From Toxorhynchites rutilus septentrionalis (Eukaryota > Arthropoda > Insecta > Diptera > Culicidae): 64,000 bases of DNA. The translations under genes were made by a program, and so were the position numbers. The notes under the pieces are model-generated. The model ran no database searches and was not told the origin of the DNA. It saw only the letters and a program-made list of their open reading frames with translations. The stretch spans positions 2,128,136-2,192,135 of the forward strand of contig NC_073746.1 of the NCBI RefSeq assembly GCF_029784135.1, read 5' to 3'. Positions 22,060 through 34,918 of this stretch are shown here, in pieces (the first letter of the stretch is position 1; every line of letters starts with the position of its first letter).

Positions 22060-22740
22060 TGTCTCCGCCCAGATAGTATCTGAGCAGAGTTCCGAAGAGT
22101 TGAGTAGAGATTAGAGTATTCTGTCTACATCACCAAAAAATGTCTCTGCCCAGAGGTATCTGAGCAGAGTTCCAAACTGATGAGGATAGATTGGCTACCC
22201 GATGAGTAGAGAAATGAAGATCGAATATAGTCAAAGCTTATCTATACTGATCGAAGGTTTATTTGCAACTGACCCTGTACTTAACATTTCGTGCCCTATT
22301 TATGCGATTGGCCAACAGTCATTTGGAGAGCGTTTGGTTGGATTGCGTCTGGAATATTCGCTATAACACAATTACGCGTTGTATAGCGGGTTCTTTTCCA
22401 TCCATTCCTGGTCCTTTGACAATTCGCTCGTTATTGTTTGTTATGGTTATGATTGTCTAGATGTTGTTTTGTTGTGCTGTTGTGTTTCAAGAGGTGCAAA
22501 TAATGTGTATCAGGTTTAGTTCCGTGTTGAAAAGGTAAGTAACAATTAATATTCAGATATATAGCATCACTAATTACTCTTTCTTTGCAGGTGCGGATTC
22601 AGGTTCTACTACTGCGGATATTGTTCAAAGTGTTGTGTTGAGTGTTAAGTATTTAGTGTAATGTAAAGTGTTTAAATAAAGTTGTTTGTATGAAAAACGA
22701 GATGTATTTGTTTTTATAGCTTTCCATCTGGGCCGTAACA
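22060..22740 (+). mobile_element. solo LTR (681 bp) with 5-bp target duplication
   Basis: The block starts TGTCTCCGCC and ends GGCCGTAACA, i.e. TG...CA ends. It is flanked on both sides by CTTTG (22055-22059 and 22741-22745). No internal retroelement coding sits on either side, so this is the product of recombination between two LTRs. The left part contains an internal repeat: CCCAGATAGTATCTGAGCAGAG and a second copy near 22147. A polyadenylation-like AATAAA is near 22675. Orientation (+) is inferred from that signal. The superfamily (copia or gypsy) cannot be decided from an LTR alone. Confidence 0.87.
22535..22590 (+). other. intron-like 56-nt block inside the solo LTR
   Basis: It begins GTAAGTAACA after AAAAG, has CACTAATTAC as a possible branch site, and ends in TTTCTTTGCAG before GTGCGG. 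All three intron signals fit insect consensus, and the length matches typical short insect introns. Confidence 0.6.
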
Positions 22741-22745
22741 CTTTG

Positions 22746-25547
22746 TATTTATCAATTTATACTGTTTTATAATTAACACATATCTCAAACAAAACATTAA
22801 ACTTTTGAATATAGCAGACTAACAATGGGGATTTTGAAGGCATGGGAAAAGTATCTGTTCTCGTTGAACAAATTGGGAAACAGTATGCTCTACTGAATTT
22901 TTATAATATTGCTGGCCATTATAAGGTAACTGTTTAAAGAATTCTGAGAATATGTGACTTTTGCTTGCAAATGTAAATTTCAAATTGATTTTATGGTAAC
23001 TGGACTAGAATAACTAAACATATCCTGGTCCCAAGAGTAACTGTAGGAATCCTTCGAATTTAAATGATTTTAAAGGCTACTTGAAATATTAGAAATGTAT
23101 AAGGACATTAAATCAAAACTCATATCATATGCATTAGTAAGAAAGTTCTAATTACGTGCGATATTGAAAGTGGTGTTGGGCAGATTTTTAATTGTCATTG
23201 TCTTCGTTTGACGGTGCGTGTTTCCCCCAAATCAGAGCTCAATTAAAAGCAATTATCTCACTTTATTTTACAATGTTCTGTTCGTCTGGAGAGCAATTAC
23301 TGGTGATAACTTTATACCACATACGATAGATATATGCTCAATGAATCAATAGCTTTAATGACTTCAGGGTTCCATGCTCGATTTTTCAGAAATGGAAATA
23401 TATAGTAAATCCCATCGCTCCAGCGTAACACAAACCATAACATCCAATGCAATTATTGGTGAACATGTTGTGCCACCGCAAAATTGTGTCACCATATGAA
23501 CTTCATTTTATATATATATATATAGGATGAATCCCTGCCATAGCGACACAGTGAAGCAATAACATAGAACAACTCTCTCCCACTCCTTTTTTCCTGAATG
23601 GTACTGATTCTCACCTCTTCAACTTCCGTTCCCAAAATAAATTTCGACTTTCATCCTTCCGTCCTGTATATTGTATTTTACAGTAAACAGTGAACTCATC
23701 ATTTGTATATTTGAACTTTAGCTTCAGATTTGTTTATATTTTGAGGAGATTTAAATCCCAACACATAGCACATAAATGCAGCAGCCTCATGTGTTTCGTT
23801 CATGCATTTGTGTGTGGGAACACCAAATGATAACGGAAAAGCACTCATTCGACAAACAAGCCTTACAAAGTATAGTTAGCATCACATTAGTATTGAAAGA
23901 TGATTGAATCCAATTCCGATTCTGATTTTATTGTATTTTGAAATAATTATTGCCAGAAAATTAAAGCACAAGAATAAGCGTGTCGGAAACTTTGTTTTCG
24001 ACATAGTAAATATTCGTTCCGAAGAAGTGATAATAATTTCTATCTGTTTTGAGTTGGGTGCAGTTTTAGTTTTTAGTTCCAACATTCTCGAACAAAAGAA
24101 TACATTCCAAACAATTTTGAAAACCATATGAAATTTCTATTATATCCTCTGATATGGATGTTACGGCAAAGGCTTGCTTTTCTAAAATAAGGATTCCGAC
24201 GTCACGTCTGGCTTCAGAACGTCCTCATCTAGACTTTAAGCTTGATTTGTTAAAAAGTTTTCTAAATTTTATTGTAATGTTTGTGCAAACAAAGATTGGA
24301 AATTATTTAACCTTTCGGAATCGTCGTTTTTCAAACGCTTGAACCATATCTTGGACTTCTTTTCCGACCTTTCCAAATCGTTCATTATTTTCTCTGATAA
24401 ATTTGCTGGAAAAGAAAGGATCGCCACAGATTTTAAAAGTGTATGTTCGAATAAGGACAGTTTTATTGTAGTCCATAATATCATGTACAATCTTTACAGA
24501 TTGCTGGTTTTACAATACAGCGTGTTGATGGATGTTACATCTATAATAGAACTCATGCAATGAAAATACGATCAACCTACATAAATCGCCATGATTTGCT
24601 TTCGCTAAGTCTCCAAAGGGTATGCGATGCACAAAATAAGTTTCTTGATGTCTGTGTCATTTGAATACATATCTCGAGAGTGTTCTCTCTGTCATCTGAT
24701 AGTTACAGTGGAAATTACTGCTAGATGTTGCTTCCTATTTCTTAAAAGAATATTTAGAATTCTTACTGACGCCGTTCAAATGTCAAATGGCGATCTAACG
24801 CAGAGGGGGCGAAATTATAATCTGAAACATCAAATTCGAGTGAGAATTGAGAAATGTTTCGGAATTTCGAAGCAAAGGTCAAGGACTTTTTTTACCCTGA
24901 GTGTGTAATTTAGTTGCCCATTTCCTAACATTTGGATTAACCAAAATAACACTTGAAACCCCTATCTATGCAATGTATAAAAACACAGAAACCTACTACA
25001 GGGTTTTTCAGATAAAACGCATACGCAACTAATTTCAATAACTTCTACAAAAGTGAACCGATTTTTCAAAAACGAAAATAAAGCTTATTTTGGGAGATTT
25101 TCGATGTGACCACCAGTGTTGCCACACGTACAGATTCATCTGGAAAGGTACAGATTTTTTCGTTATTTTTGGTACAGATTCTGTACGGTACAGAACATAG
25201 ATTTTCGTCAAAATGTACAGATTGGTACAGATTTTTTCCACGTGTGAAATTTCTATCGAAAATTTTATTGAATGATAGTATGCAATCTAAATTTAGAAAG
25301 ACTATGAATAAGCATCATCAAACACACGAGTGATTTGAGGCTAGCAAATGTTAATAGACAGCGTTAATACGTACCATTATTTGTAGTAAGTAAATTTAGA
25401 TATAAAGTTAGTAAGTAAATATGATATTTTGTAGTGAATAAATGAGTATTTTTTCATATTCTACAAAATTAAGCAACGTGACGAAATCATCACTGACGAT
25501 ACAAATAAACTACTGAGGCTTTTATTCCCGAGTGCGAGAATATATGA
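22746..25547. other. intergenic; clustered GTACAGATT motifs
   Basis: No gene was recognised. At about 25128-25235 the 9-mer GTACAGATT or close variants appears five times in about 105 bp. A short TA dinucleotide run lies at about 23510-23525. Confidence 0.5.
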
Positions 25548-26230
25548 AACTAGCTGACCCGGCAAACTTCGTCCCACCCAAAATTTGTGTTTTATTATCA
25601 ATACATTCAAGCATTCACATTTTCTTACTATGAGTAACTTACTTACTTACTTACTTACTTACTCATCATTATAATATCGGATTGTTTTCAGACACAATTC
25701 TCGTTCAAGATTTTTCAATCACCTGCAAATAACATGTTTCTCCGTTACATGGAATAAAGTTTTATACAGAAGATATGATAGAATAAAGACAGCCCTAAAT
25801 CGGACAATTCCTTCCTCGAGTTCTGCTCTTATCAACACATTCGGCGATACTTTTTTATTGGTATAGATAGAAGAAGATATAGGAGTGCGTTTCATCACAT
25901 TAAAATCCATTTCCAGTTTCGAACAAAGATCAATTTCGCTAGCGCAAACATCAAATGGACTAACAGCACTATGTAATTGTAAAACATATGGGAATTTAAT
26001 TTTCCGAATTTTCCCTTTTCCTTCAGAGTTTTCCGAAAATTTTCAATTGTCATGTTTGGTTGAAATATGTGTAATATTTTTATGGGACCCACTCTCCATT
26101 CCAGAGGAGGGAGGAGTGTCATACCATCATAGAAACATTACTCATACCCAAAAACCCTCACATCCCAAATTGTGCATGATTATGTCTCGAGTTATGCGGG
26201 AGTTTGTGTTTGTGTGCCCCCTGTAATTTG
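25548..26230 (+). repeat. dispersed repeat relic, 'CTAGCTGACCCGGCAAACTTCG' family, copy 1
   Basis: It opens CTAGCTGACCCGGCAAACTT. Farther right it has ACCATCATAGAAACATT and TCTCGAGTTATGC...TTTGTGTTTGTGTG. The same order is found in the better copy at 41029-41405. The middle (25640-25960) contains an ACTT microsatellite and unrelated sequence, so the copy is broken. The class is unresolved. Confidence 0.65.
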
Positions 26231-26282
26231 TGTGTGTCATTTGTATGGCTAACTATATTGCGCTTCTGATTATGAAAAAATG

Positions 26283-26528
26283 TAACCCTTTGCGGTCGGA
26301 ATTCCCCTCGATGGAGATCCTCTTATCTTTCCACGCTGATAATATTTTGTTCATACCGAGTACCGTCACCTATTGTTCATAGAAAATTCATATACATTTG
26401 TGAAAAAGTTCACCAGACATTTAAATTCGTTTAGAAAAAATGTAAACTATTACATCGTTGAATAAAGTATTTAGCATGTTCCCTTGCTGTGGTGGCTGAG
26501 AGCTTACAAACGACCGCAAAAGGGTTAA
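26283..26528. mobile_element. non-autonomous TTAA-type MITE, about 245 bp
   Basis: The left end TAACCCTTTGCGGTCGG and right end CGACCGCAAAAGGGTTAA form about 15-bp terminal inverted repeats with one indel. A TTAA-like site at the ends suggests a piggyBac-type element (inference). No coding capacity. One-ended relatives lie at 45709-45785, about 39652-39671 and about 57919. Confidence 0.7.
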
Positions 26529-26699
26529 ACAATAAGACTTACAAAGAAAAAAATGAAAAATTTGATTTTTCCATCAAATAGACCATTTATTTTATTGAAA
26601 AAACTACATAATCGTACACAGTAGATCCTAAGTAGAACACTTACAGTGAGGAACTTATCAACTCGTTGCATTTTCAACGAACTCGAACAGAATATTCTG

Positions 26700-27240
26700 C
26701 CGGCGCTTTAAAATCGTGGTTTTGTTACATAAAAATGACTCTCATATGAATATCGTACATTTTCGGCAGCTCAAAAAAAATTGTGTATTGCCAGATACCT
26801 TCAAAAGTTTTTGGTGGAGTAAAATTTCGAAAAAATATTCCAAGTGCAAAGTGGGTGGCAATATAGTTGCCACGGCCTTATAAAGGGTTGCCGATGGCCC
26901 AGTATCCCTTTTGGGGCGGTGATTTGGGGTTGTGATCTTTGACACCATCATCACGTTATTCCCGGTATACCATTCCATCGCCTTCTTTCCATAATGTAAT
27001 GATACCAAGTTCGGCCAAAACATAACGGGTACACCATGTCTTGTTAAGGAAATGGGGCAAACGTTTCTCCAGGCATTCCTTGGCGTATATGTCCTGACTG
27101 ATGATCCTGGTGGTGATTGAGATATCGCTTTTTCAGCCACATGTGTAGATTGCCTGCCAAATCAGGTATTTTTTGTGTAACTTTGACTTTCATGGTCTTG
27201 AAGATGTCTGTCACGTTGTTCCTTCCCATGTAAATCACAT
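26700..27240 (-). pseudogene. Tc1/mariner transposase relic, DD37E-like
   Basis: One minus-strand frame reads MGRNNVTDIFKTMKVKV...LHMWLKKRYLNHHQDHQSGHI. A second reads PVMFWPNLVSLHYGKKAMEWYTGNNVMMVSKITTPNHRP, matching the FWPDLASCHYxKxVxEWY...VPKxxNPPNxP block that surrounds the second catalytic Asp in mosquito DD37E elements (here Asp to Asn). The region after it that would hold the Glu (GYWAI) is frameshifted. Only a C-terminal part remains, with several stops; no TIRs were found. Confidence 0.7.
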
Positions 27241-27754
27241 GTCTCGGAATCTGAAATTTGATTTTGCCAAATTTGCGTTTGAATAGTTTTATTTTAACTT
27301 ATCAATGTTTCTGTAAGTTCAGTTCTTTCGCAATGTAGGATTGCGAAATGAATAAACCATATTCACATGAAGTGAATCAATATTCAATAACCAATCAAGC
27401 TCATCCTGCATCACACTACCTTTAATGACACTCGCTAGTGGCATGATGCTTCGTTCTCTGTCGGGAAATTAATCAAAAGCAAGTGATTCTATTTGGAATA
27501 TTTGAAAGCCTCTTGTCCACTTTGTTAGTCTCACCGACAAATTGGTCCCACAACATTTAGATTTCCCACAGCTTCCACGAAAATTGAAGCCAATGTCACT
27601 CGATTTGTCAATTAATTGTCAACCTGTCCCAACCGTATTTGCATTCAATTTCCGGGAAGTTACTTCGTTCCAGCTCCTGTGTACACAGTACCAATAAAAG
27701 TAATCTGTCGCAGGCCGGTATGTAAATGTGTCTAGTCGAGCAGAATACCGACAG

Positions 27755-28754
27755 TAGGGTAACACGGGGTGAGTTGGACATATGGGGTGATTTGGACCAC
27801 CCCATTATCTCAAAAAGTATGGCTCAACTTGGATTTTTTATAATGTCATCTTCTTTTATTGTTGAACCGTATATAACTAACGTAAAAAAACTTTGGTAAA
27901 ATTCGACAGGTTGAAGGAAACGGTAGCATTAACACAGCAAGCACTTTTATTGTCAAAAAATGTGAGTTTTCCGATCGTGGTTTTAAGGTTTTTCCCGCTG
28001 ATTAAACAAACTTTTCGTGTATTGTGCAGTAAAGTTCTGTTCTCCTACAGAAGAGGAGCAATTTGATGCAGCGAAACAGTAAGTTAGATAACAATAAATG
28101 AAATTAATTGCATTTTAATTTTTGGATGTTGTGTGGGGTGACATGGACATGTTTTTGTGGGGTGAATTGGTCCTACAGATTTGAGGCTTTTCTTTGGTCT
28201 AATTGATTCCAGATGCCACTAAATTACAAAAAGAGGATGGGCAGACAACGTTGGAAGAAGGAGGAGCTTGAAAGACCAACGCAGGTCATCAAGAACGGAT
28301 TTTCTTTGACCAATCATCGACAGTGTTTGAAAATGCTCGAACAACAGTGAAAAGATCCATGCATAATTCGAGATGGTCCCAATCCTATTTTTCTGGTCTG
28401 AAATCTGGCCAAGACACCTGGTATCGATCCCAGAACACTGTTACAGATTGTAACATTATTTCTAAATACTTTAAATAAACATAAGAATGTTTTTTTCGAT
28501 GAAACACACACTGGACCAAATCACCCCACAGATGGTCCAAATCACCCTACATCAAATTTTAATGTCCAAAAATCGTCTCTTTTATTTTATGATATATTTG
28601 GTAGTTTGAAGCTTGATATAATGATTAAACATTATTGATTGAGAGAAAACAAGTGTAGCTCAGTATACAATGTGACATTTTTTATTTAGACCGTATTGGT
28701 TTGGAAATATTAGGCGATTTGCTTAGGTGGTCCAAATTCCCCCCTTTTCCCCTA
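27755..28754 (+). mobile_element. pogo-like DNA transposon, internally degraded, 1.0 kb
   Basis: The ends TAGGGTAACACGGGG and CCCCCCTTTTCCCCTA are imperfect inverted repeats bounded by TA, as in pogo/Tc1-mariner insertions. Repeated GGGGTGATTTGGACC-like motifs occur just inside both ends (about 27783, 28137, 28515, 28540, 28727). It carries a broken transposase start (28213-28350). The same ends flank MITEs at 44420-44651 and, in diverged form, at 54182-54719. Confidence 0.85.
28213..28350 (+). pseudogene. pogo-type transposase N-terminus, truncated
   Basis: ATG at 28213 gives MPLNYKKRMGRQRWKKEELE and then a helix-turn-helix-like stretch, ending at TGA after 45 codons. This matches the Psq-type DNA-binding start of pogo transposases (MPxNYKRKTxRxxW...). 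In the +1 frame ARTTVKRSMHN continues the motif (PRTTLxR...), showing a frameshift. The DDE catalytic part is absent. Confidence 0.75.
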
Positions 28755-30800
28755 ATCTGTTTCCATCCGTTGAGAGGGGCGTTCGCATGGAATCGACCGT
28801 GAAGATTCAGATAAACCTGACAACAGCACACACACATCATCCATATTTCATGATGGTCCTATTCGATGCTCATACATGCATAGATTGTGGCACAATTTCT
28901 CAATCTGTTTAGTCGAGCGTATTATCGTTGGCTCTCTATCCCGTCACAATACATGCTGTGAGGATCCATAGTTTTTTTTTCCTTTTCACCAAGGGGTATC
29001 TTTGCGTTCTCTCCTTGCACTTGGGTGTATCAGTTGGGTTCATTTTCTTCGGAAAACATAAGATAGGGGAGCCAGACGTGAGCTTATGAACTATAAAGCA
29101 TTTTGCTTGCAGATGACCGGACTGCAGTCAACATTCCAAGAGGAGATCCAGAAGAGTTTGAATCGGTCTAGAATAGCTTCGTTTCAGTGGCTACAAGTGG
29201 CTACTCAGCTTCTAACTTTTTGGGAAGTTTAGGAAACTCCAAAAATGCTCTGTGATCATCTGCTAAATCAAAATCAAGACCATTTGCCATTCATATGAAA
29301 AAATTCGTAGTAGTGATGGAAATAACAATATCTTTAGAAAGCTCTCCATCTAATCTATGACTGAAAAGCAATGCTATAAATTACTATCCAGACATCGACT
29401 TCGACCAAATGATTATTGCGTTGGCAGACGCAAACATCGTGTTCCTTATTTCATCCCAACGCAAACTATAATCCCCTGTCAGCCACATGGCGCCACCGCA
29501 TTCAGTCTTGTTTGTCTTGCACGTGGGAAGGGCTAATGTTATTATCTGTTGATCCCCAACACCCTTCGCTTCCGCAGCTTTGTTGAAATTTTCTATCCAG
29601 TCAAAAGCAGCGAGGGCGTTTTATGTTCAATCTACTATTTCCAAGGCGGGGGAGCTTTTCCATGGGTAACTTTGAATCTCCTATAATCCGCATCCTAAGG
29701 ACACTGTTCTGTGTTCGATTGCATTGACGTAAACCAAATGAAATGAACAAAACGTTCAATGAATGTTTCACTATGATCTAATAAACAGGCCACATTGATT
29801 GATTGGATGATATGAATTAGTTGTAGCATAATTTCAACGGTCGAATTTAAATAAAATCGAGTTAACGATTGAGATATTGGATCAAAATACGCACAGGGAT
29901 GAAATATTCCCTAATCCCATTTCGAAACGCACCCTTATTGTTTACAACCTTTGGAAAAGCGAGTTCCCGCAGTTTTTAGTATTCGTTGAGTCGATACGTG
30001 GTACTCAATTCATTTTTCACAAGAGATCAAATTTAAATTGAGCTCGATTCATGTTAAGTTTTCTAACGCAACAAAATTCATCGTAATATAACGCTGCCCA
30101 TGAAGATAAACATCAGCGGGCAATGTATAAATTGTCATCGTTGCGCCGATGTTTTTGGATAGTGCTACGAGCACATGTGGAAATGGACCAGCCTTAAGCT
30201 TCTTATTCATATTCTATGAACCACAATCAGAGCCGTTTTGGTTGCTGTCCGCTTGGGATGAAGAACTTTTTCATGACTAGTTTTTAGCGATGTTTCCATC
30301 AACATGTTTTTCTCCCGAAGGACAACAATGTTTTATATATGTTACAGAAGAAGTATGACTCACAGTTTTTGAGGAAAACCCCTCGGTCTGTTTTTAAAAC
30401 TTTAGCGGCCGGTAGGAGGGAGAATGAATAGTCCGGCTCATATGAATGGAGCGATATTTCATCATCTTGCGTCATAGTGCGAAATTCAGTATGAAAACTG
30501 GGTATCACCTTGAATATATCATAGGAAGTATGTCATGCAATTGAATAACCAAAATTTTTTTTTATATGATTTCGATATGTGCTCTATATTGCGACGAGTT
30601 TCATTTGTCTCAACTAGTTTTTTGCAGCTCTTACATTTATTTATAACGGCTCAAAACTAAAAGATTATCCATTTACAATAACTTGAACAATAATTTACAA
30701 CGGCCATAATGATGTATTTGGAAAAGTTGTTGGAAATGATAACCAAATTCATAAAGTTTCATGAACATGACGGTATAACACGACAAACATATTAAAAGAG
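28755..30800. other. intergenic, nothing recognised
   Basis: Short ORFs only; no repeat ends or RNA motifs were identified. Confidence 0.45.
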
Positions 30801-30804
30801 CTCA

Positions 30805-31660
30805 TTTGCTATGAAAAAGACAATAAGTTAGAAATCTTTTTTTAAATATCTGAGAATGTCTGCAGTTAGAAGGAGATTGATGAAGAGCTTTTTTGTTTTA
30901 AATTACATCAGGATTCTTAATTTTTGACCAAAAATGATTGTTAACATACAAAAATTCGAAGTTTCCAAAATTCATAAAAAAATCGATGTTCCACAAAGTT
31001 CGTCAAAAATGGTTTTAGCATCATGGACTCATTTTAAAATGTTCTACATGACTTCCATTTTATAGGAATAAAAATTTTAAAAAATTGAAAATATATATGA
31101 AAATAAAAAAAAATATTGAATTGAAAAAGACAATAAATTAGAAATGTTTTTTCAAATATCTCGAGAATGGCTGCATTTAGAAGGAGATTGGTAAAGAGCT
31201 TTTTTATTTTTTAATCACATCAAGATTCATAATTTGTGGCTAAAAATGATTATTAACGTACAAAAATTCGAAGTTTAAAACATAAAGTTTGTTAAAAATA
31301 GTTTAACCATCTTGTACCCATTTTTTAAATTTTCTACATACCTCCTTTTTTATGGAAAAATAAAAAAAATTAAAAAATATGCATTCTAGATATTGCAAAT
31401 TAAAGTTTTTTTTTTTAAATAACAAAGGGTACATTTTTTTTCTCAGTGCATATTTTTTCACGTTTGGACATCAATACTCTATAACTCTTTCTAAGACACT
31501 ATTTCGGTAGGACTCATAGTTTTTGAGATATAAATTATCAACGATTTCTCTTACTGAAATCGAAACGCCCTTCAATGTCAAAAAATTCCCAAATGCTGTG
31601 GAAAACTCATATTTTCTCCAACCCAACGAAATACAAACTTTCTTTCGCATCAAAAATACT
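30805..31660. repeat. low-complexity dispersed repeat, two tandem copies
   Basis: Units at about 30815-31110 and 31120-31400 share ATATCT...GAATG...CTGCATTTAGAAGGAGATTG and AAAAATTCGAAGTTT. They are followed by a shared tail with GACTCATAGTTTTTGAGATA at about 31510. A third copy in the same order lies at 35590-36130. Non-coding. Confidence 0.8.
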
Positions 31661-32914
31661 TATGTTTTGTCATTTGTCGATTTCATTTGGAATAGCTCAT
31701 CCTTAACCGAGAAAACTGTGAAAAACTAACTCAATAAAAAATTACCAAAACGCGAATTCGCGAATTTTTCGCAAAAGTTATTTTTTTTCATAGAAAACTC
31801 ATAAGCTTTAATTTTATATGTCGATCATGTCGATGTGTCGAAAAAGCGCCCTCTAGTCCTAAGCTATGAAACCAATAAAAAAACGACTACAATCAATAAT
31901 TACGAAAATAAAATTTATTGTTTTTGCAAGTTCAATATCTTTTAGAAAAATGTGGGAGTCTCGATCGGGCAGTAGTCGGGTGCGGATGTGTTTCCACTTG
32001 CTCCGTGTTCGATTTATTTCGTCGTTCGACATGTTTCAACTTGTCACAGGTCAATCCAATTTACAATGTGTAAAAGTGTTGATGAAAAAACTACCTTAGC
32101 GTTCGATAGTGATTTTAAGTGGTGTAAAGTGAATCTGTTGCGTGTTGTGTTTAAAAAAAAGCATTTATGCATTGATTGAATGATTTTTCGTTCTCGAATA
32201 ATCGAAATGTGTCGATGTGTACAGTTGGTGATTTTCAAAGGCCACTGCGTATGAATGTATTCTCTCGTTTCTCGTGCCTCGGAGCTCGGATACGCTCATT
32301 CTCAGTAGCGCTCGGTTTCTTGCTGTGACGGTTGATATTGCGGCGAATAAATGTGTTTCTTTTGGCGAATTCGATGTTTGTTCTCCATAGTGAATTTATC
32401 ACCGATGAAGGAATCGCCGATATGGTTTGACTGAGCGATGTTCTAAGCTAAGTTCTTTCTTTTTGTTATCTTCTTTCATAAATATTTCATAAATATTCAT
32501 TCACATTTTCATTGCATTTCATTACATTTTCACATACAGTAAAAATGACTATTTTAAGAAAAATACTCTAGTGTGGAACCAAGAATGACAGAAGTAATCA
32601 TTGCCTCTGTTGTATTTTGTATTTTTCATAATCATAAATTATTTCTTTAAATTTGTAATGTCTATTTGTCAACAAATAAGACCAGACAAAACATCTTCCG
32701 TGGATCGTTTTCCTATTATGTATGCTTATATTTTATATATGTTATAGAATTATCTATTAATAATTAGCAAATTTCCAAGGAATTCAATTTTTTTTTTTGA
32801 CAATCATATAATTGTCGAGAGATTTTGTACCAACGAGAGAAGTGATAGCCAACTTTCACTACCGCTGTTTTTTTTCTCAATCAATAAAAAATCAGATCAA
32901 ACATTTCTTTTACG
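31661..32914. other. intergenic; GC-richer block at 31950-32450
   Basis: No gene was recognised. The block at 31950-32450 is richer in G, C and CG than its flanks and reads like a UTR or the 5' end of a retroelement, but no promoter or ORF could be fixed. Confidence 0.4.
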
Positions 32915-33045
32915 CAGTTATTGACGTGACATCAATCGAAGGGTCGGATTGCATTAGACAATTTAACTGTTTAATTTCGCATAACTTTACTAACCGTTAT
33001 TTTTTATTTAATGTTTATACTTTTAATTTAATATAATTGATTAAT
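32915..33045 (+). repeat. short dispersed repeat linked to (AATAGT)n, diverged copy
   Basis: It has TTACGCAGTTATTGACGTGACATC...GGGTCGGATTGCATT and a downstream ACTTTACTAACC, in the same order as 33745-33857 and 40893-41027. Confidence 0.6.
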
Positions 33046-33744
33046 TAACAATGGGAATTGGTAACCAAATTGTTTTATTGGTCCACGGAGATTTTGAGGG
33101 TGCTGAAGGAAATTGTTTTTTTGTTCTTCTCAAAATGTTTGTCCACTGCACACTTCGGAATAGGGGTATGTTGGTGAAATGTTTAGGGACTTGAGGCTCG
33201 AAGCGATGTGTATCCCATTTTCATGCAATGGTTTTTTATATAATTGCAGCGTTTCTGAAGGCACCTGAAGGTTTTGATTTCGTCATTTGTTTTTCTGTTT
33301 TTGTCGAGTTTATAATTATATTACGACATATTACGTCAGATTCCGGAGGTAAATTGCAGTCCCGCATATCATAAAATTCACAGATTCATCATTTCAGATG
33401 CTGCATTTAAAATTTTGAACATTATGTTCAGGTTCCTGAACTTGGATATTCTCGAATATCAGTATTCAACTTCTTTACAGGCCGCGGATATTATACAGGT
33501 GCTTTTACTACATACTTGGATAATACATTGTGTTTGTAGTTAGTAATTGCCATATATTTGTGTTGAATTTAGGTTACGTTTGAAAATTTCAACAGGAACA
33601 CGCAGAACATCTCGGGTTCAGCCTTTTCTTTCATATTCATTATTTGTTATCAATTTTCTAAATGAATATTGTGTTTTGTATACTAAATTTTTTTTAAATG
33701 TTTGTCAATAAAAATGAAATCATAGTTTATCAAAACAATCCTTT

Positions 33745-33857
33745 CCTTACAGTTACTAATGTGACAACGAAGGCCAGAGCGCATTTACACCATTTGATTT
33801 GGTATCATATAATTTTACTAATCAATTTTCTTCCTCACCAGATACCATTTGCACTAG
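33745..33857 (+). repeat. short dispersed repeat immediately upstream of the microsatellite
   Basis: It contains TTACAGTTACTAATGTGACA, GGCCAGAGCGCATTTACA, TTTTACTAATCAATTTTCTT and GATACCATTTGCACTAGGTAATAG. It aligns with 40893-41027. The hexamer array begins at its last bases. Confidence 0.75.
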
Positions 33858-34918
33858 GTAATAGCAATATTAATAGTGGTAGTAATAATAATAGTAATAG
33901 TAATAGTAATATTAATAGTAATAGTAATAGTAATAGTAATAGTAATAGTAATAGTAATAGTAATAGTAATAGTAATAGTAATAGTAATAGTAATAGTAAT
34001 AGTAATAGTAATAGTAATAGTAATAGTAATAGTAATAGTAATAGTAATAGTAATAGTAATAGTAATAGTAATAGTAATAGTAATAGTAATAGTAATAGTA
34101 ATAGTAATAGTAATAGTAATAGTAATAGTAATAGTAATAGTAATAGTAATAGTAATAGTAATAGTAATAGTAATAGTAATAGTAATAGTAATAGTAATAG
34201 TAATAGTAATAGTAATAGTAATAGTAATAGTAATAGTAATAGTAATAGTAATAGTAATAGTAATAGTAATAGTAATAGTAATAGTAATAGTAATAGTAAT
34301 AGTAATAGTAATAGTAATAGTAATAGTAATAGTAATAGTAATAGTAATAGTAATAGTAATAGTAATAGTAATAGTAATAGTAATAGTAATAGTAATAGTA
34401 ATAGTAATAGTAATAGTAATAGTAATAGTAATAGTAATAGTAATAGTAATAGTAATAGTAATAGTAATAGTAATAGTAATAGTAATAGTAATAGTAATAG
34501 TAATAGTAATAGTAATAGTAATAGTAATAGTAATAGTAATAGTAATAGTAATAGTAATAGTAATAGTAATAGTAATAGTAATAGTAATAGTAATAGTAAT
34601 AGTAATAGTAATAGTAATAGTAATAGTAATAGTAATAGTAATAGTAATAGTAATAGTAATAGTAATAGTAATAGTAATAGTAATAGTAATAGTAATAGTA
34701 ATAGTAATAGTAATAGTAATAGTAATAGTAATAGTAATAGTAATAGTAATAGTAATAGTAATAGTAATAGTAATAGTAATAGTAATAGTAATAGTAATAG
34801 TAATAGTAATAGTAATAGTGATAGTAATAGTAATAGTAATAGTAATAGTAATAGTAATAGTAATAGTAATAGTAATAGTAATAGTAATAGTAATAGTAAT
34901 AGTAATAGTAATAGTAAG
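33858..34918. repeat. (AATAGT)n hexanucleotide microsatellite, about 1.06 kb
   Basis: The first about 55 bp are imperfect (TAGTGG, AATAAT, AATATT). From about 33917 it is an uninterrupted run of TAGTAA hexamers to 34819, has one A-to-G change (GATAGT) and continues pure to 34918. In total about 170 units. The 350-400-codon ORFs over it (Asn-Ser, Val-Ile, Leu or Tyr repeats) are artefacts of a stop-free repeat. The true length may be uncertain in the assembly. Confidence 0.98.

Noticed and set aside
25637..25662. (ACTT)n tract as a CRISPR-like or regulatory repeat
   Set aside because: A simple tetranucleotide microsatellite of about six units.
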